Part shown: positions 34,054 through 43,332 of the stretch, one piece after another
Layout: every line of letters begins with the position of its first letter
Position numbering within the stretch: the stretch's first letter is position 1
The notes under the pieces: model-generated
Database searches by the model: none
Told to the model about the DNA's origin: nothing
What the model saw: only the letters and a program-made list of their open reading frames with translations
Assembly: GCF_900215625.1 (NCBI RefSeq)
Contig: NZ_OBEK01000001.1
Span: 806,001-870,000 of the forward strand
DNA from: Terribacillus aidingensis
Lineage (GTDB): Bacteria; Bacillota; Bacilli; Bacillales; Amphibacillaceae
Direction: 5' to 3'
Length of the DNA: 64,000 bases
Program-made: the position numbers and the translations under genes

Positions 34054-34962
34054 TTGGATCAGTTCATGACTATTATCAGTATTATTGTTGCGATTGCACT
34101 GGTGGGAATTGCAATATTTTATAATACGGGAGCACGGAAGCGCCCGATGCAGAATGCTGATCGGCATAAAGAACAGCTGAAGCTTGAGTGGGATACTTTG
34201 AAAGTAAGGCCTACTTCTTTAGTGGATGAAGAACATTATAAGCGACTTGAAGATGCTTTGGACCGTTCTTACCTGGAAAAGATCAACAATGCATTCCGTC
34301 AGGAGAATTATGATTGGAGTCAAAATAAAATTAACACTCAATTTCGCGGCTTGTTCCGCTTCTTTTTACTTGCATCAATCTTCCGCAGTAAGGAGTTGTT
34401 TGATAAGGATGTTCATCGGTTATGGGAAGTAATGCGTCAGTTTGAAGAGGAATATAAAGATTTCTGCCGGCGTTTCTTTGATGGAGAAATAACTGAAGAT
34501 GCTTCTGAACGCGGAGAACGCCATGCAGAAGAACGAGAGCGCTTTGAAATTAAGTATTTGATGCTCTTCCAATTAGGCGAGCGCACACCTCAGATATGGG
34601 GAGAGTTCTTCCAGTACGGAGATGGGAAGGATTTTGTTGAGTTTATCAGCACACATGATCTTGATTGTGTGAAACAAGAATATATGGCAGAGAATATCAC
34701 TCCAGATGCAGAAAGAACGTTTGAGAACTTGTATCACCATATCAGCTGGGGGATGGAGGCAGCAGCTGATGAACTTCGTGCGCATAAAAAAGACACGGAG
34801 GGAGAGGGAGAAGATATGGATGAAGACATTAATATTCTCTATTTTCTCTATATCCGCGGCGAAGCTACTGACGAGGAGTTAAAAGAACTGTCAAGATTCA
34901 CCGGCAAAGGCAGCGGTTATTATGCGACAAATGAATCCTTCGGAAAGCTGCAGAAAAAATAG
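34054..34962 (+). CDS. Uncharacterised membrane-anchored protein
   Basis: About 302 residues. An N-terminal membrane segment (MTIISIIVAIALVGIAIFY) is followed by a long, charged, mostly helical cytoplasmic part, with an acidic linker (EGEGEDMDEDI) and a short C-terminal domain (ATDEELKELSRFTGKGSGY). No family recognised. TTG at 34054 is chosen because AGGAGG lies nine bases upstream; the frame could also begin at ATG 34066, or at about 34012. A long hairpin terminator follows. Confidence 0.6.
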   Translation: MDQFMTIISIIVAIALVGIAIFYNTGARKRPMQNADRHKEQLKLEWDTLKVRPTSLVDEEHYKRLEDALDRSYLEKINNAFRQENYDWSQNKINTQFRGLFRFFLLASIFRSKELFDKDVHRLWEVMRQFEEEYKDFCRRFFDGEITEDASERGERHAEERERFEIKYLMLFQLGERTPQIWGEFFQYGDGKDFVEFISTHDLDCVKQEYMAENITPDAERTFENLYHHISWGMEAAADELRAHKKDTEGEGEDMDEDINILYFLYIRGEATDEELKELSRFTGKGSGYYATNESFGKLQKK

Positions 34963-34977
34963 AGAGAAAAGAATTGT

Positions 34978-35033
34978 AAAAAACGAACACATGCAAATTC
35001 TTACGATTGAATTTGCATGTGTTCGTTTTTTTA
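34978..35033 (+). terminator. Long perfect hairpin terminator
   Basis: A 23-bp perfect stem, 34978-35000 with 35009-35031 (ACGAACACATGCAAATTC and its complement), 8-base loop and a T run. T runs on both strands would allow bidirectional use. Confidence 0.88.
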
Positions 35034-35108
35034 ATTATACACTGATTATTAAACAGAAAAGTCTGATTATCTTCTATATGTCAGGTGAGATAGAAGTTAA
35101 GATGAGTA

Positions 35109-35122
35109 TGTAAGCGCTATCA
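35109..35122 (+). promoter_or_regulatory. cre box (CcpA) before the SGNH esterase gene
   Basis: TGTAAGCGCTATCA matches the cre consensus at all 14 positions and lies 22 bases before the ATG, directly upstream of the ribosome site AAAAAGGAGAGGAG. Repression by glucose is expected. Confidence 0.78.
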
Positions 35123-35143
35123 AAAAGGAGAGGAGAATAATTA

Positions 35144-37096
35144 ATGAGAAAAAGTCAGAGAAATGCAGCACGGACGCTCTTAATTGTACTTTTAATTATT
35201 TTTACTTCGTTTGGTACCGTCCCTTTACAAACGAAGGCTGCAGAAGATTCACCTGTATTGAAATTTGACTTTGGTACCAATGCAAGTCCTGTACAAGATG
35301 GGTATACGGCTGTCACTCCTGAAACAGCATATTCAGAGACAGCTGGCTATGGTTTTGAAGATATATCAAAAGTAAGCGGAATAGACAGAAAAACATCAGA
35401 TCCTTTGAAATCAGATTTTGTTTCCGCCAGTGATACTTCCTTTAACGTAGATTTAGTGTATGGAGATTATGCTGTTACAATTTTGTCTGGTGACGAGGAA
35501 GCAGAAACGAACATCGGTATCCAAGTAGAGGATATTCAAAAGGTGCAAAGTACGCATCTAGCAAGTGGTGAATATAAGGAGCATGAATTCGAAATTTCAC
35601 TTATAGATGGACAGCTAAACTTTAAATTTACAGAAGCAAATTCCAAGATAAATGCGATAATTATTAAGAAGATTCCAGAAAGAACGGAAGGAGCTAATCC
35701 GACTGTCTATATGGCAGGGGACTCCACAGTTCAAACGTATGATGATTACTGGAGACCAGAAGCTGGTTGGGGTCAGATGATTCCGCAATTTTTTACCTCC
35801 GATATCGAATTTGAAAACCACGCCATTGGGGGAAGAAGTTCTAAGACTTTTATCAAGGAAGGACGCTTGGATAACATTTTAAGGGTAATAAAACCGAAGG
35901 ACTACTTTTTGATTCAATTTGGACATAATGATGCAACAATCAGTGTTCCCGAACGTTATGCTTCTGTACCGGATTATAAAAATTATTTGAAGTCTTATGT
36001 GTTAGGAGCCCGTCAGAGGGGTGCTATTCCGATCTTAGTCACGCCAATGGGCAGACGGGATTTTAACGAAGAGACGGGCGAGTTCCGTGTCAGCTTCTCA
36101 GAATATGTGCAGGGAATGAAAGAAGTGGCTGACGAATTAGATGTGAAAGTTGTTGACTTAAGTGCACGCAGTGTTGCTTATTATAACAGCATTGGCCCAG
36201 AAGGAACGCTTTCTGTGTTCTTGTATACAGATCCTGGTGTTTATCCTGCATTTCCAAATGGGTCAAAAGATAACACACATTTTCAGGAATACGGTGCTAT
36301 TCAGCTAGCGCGTTTGGTAGCAGATGAAATAAGAAGCCTGGAAATTCCATTATCGGACCATGTAAAAAAGCTAGAGCCTCCGAAAAAAGTTCCCTCTAAA
36401 CCTTCAAAATTAACGATTAGTAAAATTAGTAATGCAGGTGCCATGATCTCCTGGAAAACAGTCAAGAAGGCAGATATATATCGGATATACAGCAAGCCTT
36501 CAACCAGCAATGCATATAAATTAGTCGGTACTTCAACAGTTCCTCAGCTTTTCTTGACAGGCTTGGATGAAGAGACGAGCTACGATGTTTACGTGACAGC
36601 AGTAAATGGAAAGGGAGAATCTGCACTATCAAAGGTAAAGCAATTTACAACAAGCAAGGCGATGAAGAAATTTGATTTTGGTTTAACTGGAAGCCCAGTA
36701 AAAGAAGGGTTCGAGGAGGTTAATTTGACTACTTTGTATACTGCCGAACGCGGATACGGAATTGTTAATGCTGAGAACATGATTGGACGTGACCGCAATG
36801 CAGGGGACGATGTAATACGTGATTGGTTAGGTTATTTTACAAAAGGTTGGGAATTCAACGTCGATGTGCCTGATGGTATCTATGCGGTAAAGGTATATGT
36901 TGGAGACATGACCGGTTCGGCCAGAACCAATTTAGTTATTGAGGGGCAAGACTATGGTCAGATATCTGCCCCTAAAAACAATTACACGACAAGGGTTGTA
37001 CCGGAGGTTCTTGTTGAGGATGGACAGATAAACTTTGGTTTTGGAGGTTCGACAGGTATCGTAAATGGAGTTGAGATTACGGCTGTGGGTAACTAA
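35144..37096 (+). CDS. Secreted SGNH/GDSL esterase with duplicated carbohydrate-binding modules (rhamnogalacturonan acetylesterase-like)
   Basis: A 650-residue exported protein. The signal peptide (1-32, cut after TKA) is followed by a first beta module (about 39-178), an SGNH esterase (about 186-402), a fibronectin type III domain (about 418-503) and a second beta module (about 508-650). The esterase has S194 in YMAGDST, a glycine block HAIGGRSS, N262 in QFGHND and the D376/H379 pair in DNTHF, as in rhamnogalacturonan acetylesterases. The two end modules are clearly related: FDFGTNASPVQDGY and FDFGLTGSPVKEGF, each followed by GYG and an R-D/DR stretch. It probably deacetylates pectin or another plant polysaccharide. 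Confidence 0.85.
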   Translation: MRKSQRNAARTLLIVLLIIFTSFGTVPLQTKAAEDSPVLKFDFGTNASPVQDGYTAVTPETAYSETAGYGFEDISKVSGIDRKTSDPLKSDFVSASDTSFNVDLVYGDYAVTILSGDEEAETNIGIQVEDIQKVQSTHLASGEYKEHEFEISLIDGQLNFKFTEANSKINAIIIKKIPERTEGANPTVYMAGDSTVQTYDDYWRPEAGWGQMIPQFFTSDIEFENHAIGGRSSKTFIKEGRLDNILRVIKPKDYFLIQFGHNDATISVPERYASVPDYKNYLKSYVLGARQRGAIPILVTPMGRRDFNEETGEFRVSFSEYVQGMKEVADELDVKVVDLSARSVAYYNSIGPEGTLSVFLYTDPGVYPAFPNGSKDNTHFQEYGAIQLARLVADEIRSLEIPLSDHVKKLEPPKKVPSKPSKLTISKISNAGAMISWKTVKKADIYRIYSKPSTSNAYKLVGTSTVPQLFLTGLDEETSYDVYVTAVNGKGESALSKVKQFTTSKAMKKFDFGLTGSPVKEGFEEVNLTTLYTAERGYGIVNAENMIGRDRNAGDDVIRDWLGYFTKGWEFNVDVPDGIYAVKVYVGDMTGSARTNLVIEGQDYGQISAPKNNYTTRVVPEVLVEDGQINFGFGGSTGIVNGVEITAVGN

Positions 37097-37151
37097 CATG
37101 CGCTATATTGTGGAAACCATGCTGTAAGCTAGTAATTGTAAACTAAAGGAT

Positions 37152-37270
37152 ATAACTACGCTTGTTCCGGTAAGCGTGGTTATTTCTCTTGGTAGCAAGG
37201 ATCTCTGGAACAGCTTTATTGTGTTGTGGAGCTGTTCGCCAATGTCACGAGCATTGGTCTTTTTTTATTT
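37152..37270 (+). terminator. Terminator region after the esterase gene
   Basis: There are three successive hairpins: ATAACTACGCTT (37152-37163) with AAGCGTGGTTAT (37172-37183), GAACAGCT (37208-37215) with AGCTGTTC (37230-37237), and CCAATG (37239-37244) with CATTGG (37252-37257). The last is followed by TCTTTTTTT and is the most terminator-like. Confidence 0.6.
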
Positions 37271-37342
37271 CATATATTATATATCTCATTTATATAACCT
37301 AAGATGCAATAAGTCGAAATGGCGCGTTTTTGAGTATCGGTA

Positions 37343-38077
37343 TTAGGAAAGATAGGCGATTAGTTTTTGTCGGAGCAGGCTGTTGAATAATAGGGGATGA
37401 GTCAAAGGGAGTCCGTGTCCTGTATCTGCAACAAGCATGCTGATGCAATTCGGATTAGTTAAGGTAAGCAGTTGAGCAGATTTTTTCATGATTTGATTTT
37501 CTTTAGCACCAACTGTAACAAGTATGTTTGCAGATATCGAGTGAAAACTATCTGGAATACGAAACTGCATATTTTCTGTAAGTGTTTGGACAAGTTCTCT
37601 GGGGGTAATACGTTGGCTGTACTGGTAATAAGTGTCGAAGTCTTCAGCAGGAATACAAAGAACGCGAGCTTGTAATGCTGCAAAGCTCCTGTTCTTAATC
37701 AAAGGGTGTGTTAAACGGACAACAGCTTCAATCATGAATAGCGGTATATTGGACGCGACTGTAAGCGGACTGTTCAACATGGTGAAAGAAAACAAGTCTG
37801 GTCTTTTACTAATCATCTGCAGCGCAATTTGTGCTCCGATAGAGAAACCAATCAGCGCAAGCTTCCCAGCGCCCTTGTTGCTCTCTGCCCACGTTAATAA
37901 ATCAGTCGCTATCTGTTCAATAGAAGCACCCTCTTTACGAAAATCTAATTCTGCTACAGCACATCTGTAATCTGAGAAACATTCAATTTGCTGCGTCCAC
38001 ATCCAGCCGCCTACTCCCCCGCCATGCAGAAATAGCAGTGTACTTTCCTGCTGTGGATGATAAATAGTTATTTTCAT
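37343..38077 (-). CDS. Alpha/beta hydrolase
   Basis: A 244-residue hydrolase with the oxyanion stretch LLFLHGGGVGGWMW (14-27), the nucleophile elbow GFSIGA (S79) and a C-terminal histidine in DTGHGLPLTHP. The lid region is short. Substrate unknown. The ATG at 38077 follows AAGGTGGTG on the minus strand; the frame extends 71 codons further upstream, but that part is not protein-like and runs into the opposite gene. It is divergent from the HAD phosphatase gene at 38167. Confidence 0.78.
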   Translation of the reverse strand: MKITIYHPQQESTLLFLHGGGVGGWMWTQQIECFSDYRCAVAELDFRKEGASIEQIATDLLTWAESNKGAGKLALIGFSIGAQIALQMISKRPDLFSFTMLNSPLTVASNIPLFMIEAVVRLTHPLIKNRSFAALQARVLCIPAEDFDTYYQYSQRITPRELVQTLTENMQFRIPDSFHSISANILVTVGAKENQIMKKSAQLLTLTNPNCISMLVADTGHGLPLTHPLLFNSLLRQKLIAYLS

Positions 38078-38166
38078 CTCGTCACCACCTTGCTGTAAGT
38101 ATACCAAATTACTGACAATCCTTTCTGAAAAGCGTATGATGGAGAAAAAGGAAATGGAGCAACAGG

Positions 38167-38871
38167 ATGAAAGCAATTCTTTTTGATTTGGATGGAACCA
38201 TTCATGATCGGCAGACGACATTACAGCGGTTTTTAGAGGATCAATACAACAAGTTTCAAGCGGACATGACTGGAGTTGATTTGTCTGCATTTAAGGAGGC
38301 ATTTCTTGCTCTGGATCAGCATGGGTATGTGGAAAAGCCTATTGTTTATAAGGAGCTTCTAACACAATTCTCTTTAGATGTGAATTTAGAGCCAGCGCTG
38401 ACAGCGGATTATTTCGAGCGTGTGGCGCAGTTTGCAGTTGCTTATCCGGATGCATTGGAAACGCTGCAGGAATTGAGTATGTCTTATACGTTGGGCATTG
38501 TTACGAATGGACCAGCTTTGCTGCAGCAGCAGGTAATTGAGCAGCTTGGATTGTATTGGCATTGTCAAAGCCTCCTTATTTCAGAAGCAGTTGGACTGCG
38601 AAAACCAGATCCGGCTATTTTTGAAATGGCATTAGCAGAGGTGGAAGCTAGTGCATCGGAAACCTTTTTCGTCGGAGATCATATTGAAAATGACGTCATT
38701 GGGAGCCGAAACGCTGGTCTGCAGCCAGTCTTGTTTGGCGGTAAACTAGAAGGGGTACCAAGCTTCAGTAATTGGCGCGTGTTACCGGCGCTCGCTGCGA
38801 ACTGGAAACCAATTGAGAAACAAAGTGAAGACAGCACTAGCCTGTTAGATAAAGACGAGGCAAATACATAA
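38167..38871 (+). CDS. HAD-superfamily phosphatase (subfamily IA)
   Basis: A 234-residue cytosolic hydrolase with all HAD motifs: FDLDGT (6-11) with the nucleophile aspartate, ITNG-type motif II (GIVTNGP near 115), the lysine in LRKPDP near 148 and FVGDHIENDVIG (motif IV, near 172). An alpha-helical cap follows motif I, as in phosphoglycolate or nucleotide phosphatases. It is transcribed with the next HAD gene, ten bases away. The substrate is unknown. Confidence 0.83.
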   Translation: MKAILFDLDGTIHDRQTTLQRFLEDQYNKFQADMTGVDLSAFKEAFLALDQHGYVEKPIVYKELLTQFSLDVNLEPALTADYFERVAQFAVAYPDALETLQELSMSYTLGIVTNGPALLQQQVIEQLGLYWHCQSLLISEAVGLRKPDPAIFEMALAEVEASASETFFVGDHIENDVIGSRNAGLQPVLFGGKLEGVPSFSNWRVLPALAANWKPIEKQSEDSTSLLDKDEANT

Positions 38872-38880
38872 GGAGCGGAT

Positions 38881-39633
38881 ATGATGTCAGAGAATCAGAA
38901 CCAATATAAAATGATTGCACTCGATATGGACGGCACCATGCTTACCCCGCAGGATAAAGTATCGGAAGCAACTAAACAAGCGATTCAGCGAGCACAGGAA
39001 GAAGGTATACATGTCGTACTTAGCACAGGCCGCGGTATCCGAACGTGTAAGCCATATGCGGACGACCTTGGTTTACAGTCATATCTTGTAACAGTGAACG
39101 GCAGTGAAATTTGGACCGCAGGCGGGGAATTGCTGGAGCGTGTTTTGATTGAGGATGACTTAATCAAAAAGATGAAACGGCTGGCAGACAAATATGAGAC
39201 ACATTATTGGGCAGTGAGTACAGAGCATGTATTCCGAGGGAATTTTCCGGCTGATATGGAGGAATACGATTGGCTCAAATTTGGTTTTGACACACCAGAT
39301 GATCACAAGCGCGATGCTATCATTAAGGCGCTTTCCGATAAAGATGAGTTAGAGCTTTCGAACTCTAGTCCAACAAATATTGAAGTCAATGCTGTCGGTA
39401 TCAACAAAGCAGAAGCAGTACAAAAGCTATGTGACCGAATTGGTATTCCCATGGACCAAGTCATTGCCATGGGTGATAGTCTAAATGATATTAAGATGAT
39501 CCAAGCCGTTGGCTGCGGTGTAGCGATGGGTAATGCACAGGATGCAGTGAAAGAAGTAGCAAACTATCAGACAGATACAAACGAAGCAGATGGGGTAGCA
39601 AAAGCAATCCACCATTTGCTAGGATGGTCATAA
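38881..39633 (+). CDS. Cof-type HAD phosphatase (subfamily IIB)
   Basis: A 250-residue HAD hydrolase with the Cof layout: ALDMDGTM at about 13-20, LSTGRG motif II near 50, a C2 cap in the middle and the GDSLNDIKMIQAVGCGVAMGNA motif near 197-218 closing the active site. Such enzymes dephosphorylate sugar phosphates, FMN or pyridoxal phosphate. The two tandem ATG codons at 38881 and 38884 both lie behind AGGAG. Its partner just upstream is another HAD enzyme. Confidence 0.86.
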   Translation: MMSENQNQYKMIALDMDGTMLTPQDKVSEATKQAIQRAQEEGIHVVLSTGRGIRTCKPYADDLGLQSYLVTVNGSEIWTAGGELLERVLIEDDLIKKMKRLADKYETHYWAVSTEHVFRGNFPADMEEYDWLKFGFDTPDDHKRDAIIKALSDKDELELSNSSPTNIEVNAVGINKAEAVQKLCDRIGIPMDQVIAMGDSLNDIKMIQAVGCGVAMGNAQDAVKEVANYQTDTNEADGVAKAIHHLLGWS

Positions 39634-39672
39634 GCCCGGTTTTCCGGGCTTCCTACATAAGGGGGAAACAGA

Positions 39673-41283
39673 ATGAAGACAGATCATTTGTATTACCCGT
39701 ATCACTCACAGCGTACGACAACAATTGCCCGGCAAGGGATGGTTGCCACCTCGCAGCCGCTTGCTGCGCAGGCGGGGCTGGATATGCTGAAAAAAGGCGG
39801 CAATGCTGTTGATGCAGCGATTGCAGCGGCTGCTATGCTAACCGTTGTTGAGCCAACTTCCAATGGAATTGGCGGCGATGCATTCGCGCTTGTTTGGATA
39901 AAGGATAAGCTGTATGGATTAAATGCCAGCGGACCTGCACCCGCATCTATTAGCATTGAAAAAGTAAAGCAGCAGGGACATGAAGAAATGCCGCTGCACG
40001 GCTTTATCCCAGTCACTGTTCCAGGAGCACCAGGCGGCTGGGCTGCTCTTAGCAAGCGTTTCGGCAAACTTTCCTTAGTGGACGTATTGCAGCCGGCTAT
40101 CTACTATGCAGAAAATGGGTTTGCGGTAACACCAACAGTTGCCAAGCTATGGGAGCGTGCCTGCAAGAAGTTCAGGGCCGCTTGTACCGATACCATGTAT
40201 AATGCTTGGTTTGACACGTTCGCTCCTAATGGCGATTATCCAGGAATCGGCGATGTATGGAAGTCACCTGACCATGCAGAAACATTGCGCCAAATTGCTC
40301 GCACAGATGCGAAAGAATTTTACAGCGGTGAACTAGCTGCTAAATTGGCGGAATTTTCTGCGGATAATGGCGGATTCCTAACAGCAGATGATTTGGCTGC
40401 TTATGAACCAGAATGGGTAGAACCGATTTCGGTGAATTATCGAGGGTATGATGTATGGGAGATCCCGCCGAACGGACAAGGCCTTGTTGCGCTGTCCGCG
40501 CTGAATATCTTAAAAGGTTTTACCTTCCACGAAAAAGAATCAATTGATACATATCATAAACAAATGGAAGCGATGAAGCTGGCATTTGCTGACGGTCATG
40601 CTTATTTAACAGAAGAAAAGCATATGCCGGTTACCGTGGAGGAGCTGCTGTCTGATACGTATGCTGCACAAAGACGAGCGCAAATCGGGGAGTTGGCAAG
40701 CGAGCCGGAAGCAGGAGAGCCGAAGCAAGGCGGAACGGTTTATTTGGCTGCCGCTGATCATGAAGGAAATATGGTTTCCTTTATTCAAAGTAATTACCAT
40801 GGCTTTGGTTCGGGCCTTGTGGTGCCGGGAACAGGTATTGCGCTGCAAAATCGCGGACATAATTTCAGTCTGGATCCAGCTCATCCGAACAGTCTGCAAG
40901 GCGGTAAGAAGACGTTCCATACAATTATTCCCGGCTTTTTGACCAAAGACAAGCAAGCGATTGGTCCTTTCGGGGTAATGGGCGGCTTTATGCAGCCGCA
41001 AGGACATGCCCAGGTAGTGATGAATATGCTGGATTTTAATCTTAATCCGCAAACTGCTCTTGATGCACCGCGCTGGCAGTGGATCCAAGGCAAAACGTTT
41101 CATGTGGAAGCCGACTTTCCGAAACATATCGCCGAAGCGCTCCTGCGGAAAGGGCATCACATTGAGGTCAAAGCAGACCGTTCTGCATTCGGCCGCGGCC
41201 AAATCATTTGGCGCGATCCTGAAACCGGCACGTTATATGGAGGAACCGAAGCAAGAGCAGACGGCAGTATTGCTTCGTATTAG
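39673..41283 (+). CDS. ywrD: Gamma-glutamyltransferase family protein (YwrD-like)
   Basis: A 536-residue Ntn-hydrolase of the gamma-glutamyltranspeptidase family. It should cleave itself before the catalytic threonine T355 in KQGGTVYLAAAD; other family marks are GGNAVDAAIAAA (42-53), GIGGDAF (65-71) and GVMGGFMQPQGHAQV near 435. There is no signal peptide, so it is probably cytosolic, unlike secreted Ggt. It precedes two chromate transporter genes, the same order as ywrD-ywrB-ywrA in B. subtilis. The physiological gamma-glutamyl substrate is unknown. Confidence 0.87.
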   Translation: MKTDHLYYPYHSQRTTTIARQGMVATSQPLAAQAGLDMLKKGGNAVDAAIAAAAMLTVVEPTSNGIGGDAFALVWIKDKLYGLNASGPAPASISIEKVKQQGHEEMPLHGFIPVTVPGAPGGWAALSKRFGKLSLVDVLQPAIYYAENGFAVTPTVAKLWERACKKFRAACTDTMYNAWFDTFAPNGDYPGIGDVWKSPDHAETLRQIARTDAKEFYSGELAAKLAEFSADNGGFLTADDLAAYEPEWVEPISVNYRGYDVWEIPPNGQGLVALSALNILKGFTFHEKESIDTYHKQMEAMKLAFADGHAYLTEEKHMPVTVEELLSDTYAAQRRAQIGELASEPEAGEPKQGGTVYLAAADHEGNMVSFIQSNYHGFGSGLVVPGTGIALQNRGHNFSLDPAHPNSLQGGKKTFHTIIPGFLTKDKQAIGPFGVMGGFMQPQGHAQVVMNMLDFNLNPQTALDAPRWQWIQGKTFHVEADFPKHIAEALLRKGHHIEVKADRSAFGRGQIIWRDPETGTLYGGTEARADGSIASY

Positions 41284-41297
41284 AAAGGTTGAAAAAC

Positions 41298-41849
41298 ATG
41301 ATTTACTGGAACTTATTTTTAGCATTTTTCCGTGTCGGCATTTTTGGATACGGAGGGGGACCAGCGTCGATTCCCCTTGTAGAAAAGGAAGTCGTCAAAC
41401 AGTATAAATGGATGGATGATGAAGAATTCGGCAATACGCTGGCACTCGGAAACAGCTTGCCAGGTCCGATTGCAACAAAGCTGGCCGGCTATATTGGCTA
41501 CAAAGTCGGCGGCTGGTTTGGCATGATTTGTGCACTTGTCGCTACCGTTATTCCAACTGTTGTGCTGTTAATTATCCTATTTTCTTTTGTGGAGGCGTTG
41601 AGCGATCAGCCGTGGATCCGCGGGATGACAACTGCCGTTATTCCGGTTGTTGGTGTAATGCTCGCAGTCATGACAATTGATTTTCTTAAAAAATCACGCA
41701 ATGGACTCAAAAGCTGGCAAATTGTCGCGTTATTGCTGGCATCTGTTGTGTTGATTGAACTGCTGCATATTCATCCAGCCTTGCTTATTCTTGCGCTTCT
41801 TCTGTTTGCATTGCTGAAACCGGAGAAACAGAAGGAGGAAGACGCATGA
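41298..41849 (+). CDS. ywrB: Chromate transporter subunit, short-chain type (YwrB-like)
   Basis: A 183-residue half-size CHR transporter. It has the diagnostic GYGGGPASIPLVEKEVV (near 14-30) and LGNSLPGPIATKLAGYIGY motifs and about five membrane segments. Two homologous half-proteins in opposite membrane orientation form the antiporter that expels chromate. ATG 41298 lies nine bases after AAAGG; a TTG at 41289 is too close to it. The stop overlaps the next start (ATGA). Confidence 0.88.
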   Translation: MIYWNLFLAFFRVGIFGYGGGPASIPLVEKEVVKQYKWMDDEEFGNTLALGNSLPGPIATKLAGYIGYKVGGWFGMICALVATVIPTVVLLIILFSFVEALSDQPWIRGMTTAVIPVVGVMLAVMTIDFLKKSRNGLKSWQIVALLLASVVLIELLHIHPALLILALLLFALLKPEKQKEEDA

Positions 41850-42376
41850 TTTATTGGCAGGTTTTCCTGGCTTTCTTTATTCCGGGGATTATCGGATATG
41901 GCGGCGGTCCGGCTACGATTCCGCTCATCGAAAATGAAGTGGTAGACAGATACGGCTGGATGTCAACAGCAGATTACAGCCAGACGCTCGCCCTGGCAAA
42001 TGCGCTTCCGGGACCAATAGCCACGAAGCTCGCTGGTGTAATTGGCTACCAGCAGGCAGGCGTTCTGGGTGCAGCGATTGGTTTGTTTGCTACTGTCGCT
42101 CCGTCGCTTATTTTAATGATTGGACTGCTAAGTTTGTTAGCGAAGTTCAAGGACTCTCCTCGGGTAAAAAGAATGACGGCTTATATTCGACCAACAATTG
42201 CAGTATTGCTCGCTGGTATGGCAATCAGCTTTTTCCACACGTCTTATGAAAGTGCGGGTTGGATACATACCATTATCCTTGCGGTGGCAAGCTACTTCCT
42301 TATGGAAAGATGGAAAGTGCATCCGGCTTTTGTGATTTTGGGGGCGCTCGTATATGGTGCCGTTTTAATTAGTTAG
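41846..42376 (+). CDS. ywrA: Chromate transporter subunit, short-chain type (YwrA-like)
   Basis: A 176-residue second half of the CHR transporter, homologous to the preceding protein: GYGGGPATIPLIENEVVDRY and LANALPGPIATKLAGVIGY are at the same positions. It overlaps the previous gene by four bases, ensuring equal synthesis. A terminator follows directly. Confidence 0.88.
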   Translation: MIYWQVFLAFFIPGIIGYGGGPATIPLIENEVVDRYGWMSTADYSQTLALANALPGPIATKLAGVIGYQQAGVLGAAIGLFATVAPSLILMIGLLSLLAKFKDSPRVKRMTAYIRPTIAVLLAGMAISFFHTSYESAGWIHTIILAVASYFLMERWKVHPAFVILGALVYGAVLIS

Positions 42377-42407
42377 ATCCTGCTGAAATCTTAGCAGGAT
42401 TTTTTTC
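42377..42407 (+). terminator. Terminator of the ywrD-ywrB-ywrA unit
   Basis: ATCCTGCT (42377-42384) with AGCAGGAT (42393-42400), then TTTTTTT. Confidence 0.88.
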
Positions 42408-42537
42408 TCTAGGCAGGAGTTAGCGGGAAAAGGGCTAATGTAATTAGTAAAATGAGATTCACTGCATAATCTAGTAGAGAACAGGGTAGCTACTTAGCAA
42501 GGGGAATAGGATTAAAAAAAGGAAGAAGGAGCATCTT

Positions 42538-43266
42538 ATGCGCGTTACCATATGGAACGAATTTCGTCATGAGAAGGAAAACGACACGGTAAGAAGCATC
42601 TACCCCCGAGGAATTCATGGAGCAATTGCTGAATTTTTAGAGCAAGCAGGATATGCTGTACAAACTCGTACACTTGATGATCCCGAGCAAGGATTGGATC
42701 AAGAAACGCTGCAGCAAACCGATGTGCTGATTTGGTGGGCGCACAAAGCCCATGCAGAAGTGAATGATCATGCGGTCGAGCGTGTGAAAAAGCGTGTTTT
42801 GGCAGGTATGGGATTAATCGTATTGCATTCTGCTCATTTCAGTAAGATATTCAGGAACTTGATGGGAACAACTTGTGATTTAAAATGGCGCGAGGACGGA
42901 GAGAAAGAACGAATTTGGGTGGTGCAGCCAAGTCATCCGATAACACGAGGTCTGGAAGAGTATTTTGAGCTTCCGCAAGAAGAGATGTACGGCGAGCATT
43001 TTGATATACCGGAACCAGATCACACTTTATTTATCAGCTGGTTTGAAGGCGGCGAAGTATTCCGCAGCGGCTGTACGTATAATCGAGGAAAAGGGAAGAT
43101 ATTCTACTTCCGGCCTGGGCATGAAACGTACCCGACTTACTATGATAAAAATGTGCAAACCGTTATCTGTAATGCAGTGGAATGGGCAGCGGCACCATCA
43201 GCTGTAGTCCCTAATTACGGAAATACAGAAGCTCTGGAGCCGATTTTGCGCTTAGCAAAGAAATGA
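42538..43266 (+). CDS. ThuA-like domain protein
   Basis: A 242-residue cytosolic protein with a class I glutamine amidotransferase-like fold of the ThuA family. It shows [11 protein letters not shown] at the start, [14 protein letters not shown] near 62-75, [18 protein letters not shown] near 93-110, and the C-terminal [14 protein letters not shown]. ThuA proteins act in trehalose or other sugar-derivative catabolism, often with a ThuB-type dehydrogenase. A Gfo/Idh oxidoreductase and a sugar ABC transporter lie 8-12 kb away, but not adjacent. It is a single gene with its own terminator. Confidence 0.83.
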   Translation: MRVTIWNEFRHEKENDTVRSIYPRGIHGAIAEFLEQAGYAVQTRTLDDPEQGLDQETLQQTDVLIWWAHKAHAEVNDHAVERVKKRVLAGMGLIVLHSAHFSKIFRNLMGTTCDLKWREDGEKERIWVVQPSHPITRGLEEYFELPQEEMYGEHFDIPEPDHTLFISWFEGGEVFRSGCTYNRGKGKIFYFRPGHETYPTYYDKNVQTVICNAVEWAAAPSAVVPNYGNTEALEPILRLAKK

Positions 43267-43272
43267 GCGTAC

Positions 43273-43301
43273 AAAGCCGTCTGATGAGATGACGGCTTTT
43301 A
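43273..43301 (+). terminator. Terminator of the thuA-like gene
   Basis: AAAGCCGTC (43273-43281) with GACGGCTTT (43291-43299), short T run. Confidence 0.8.
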
Positions 43302-43332
43302 CATAAACAGAGAGAAAAAAGGAGGAGAAAAG

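Noticed and set aside
38078-38290. The 71-codon N-terminal extension of the alpha/beta hydrolase
   Set aside because: It overlaps the divergent HAD gene, is not protein-like, and a good ribosome site precedes ATG 38077.
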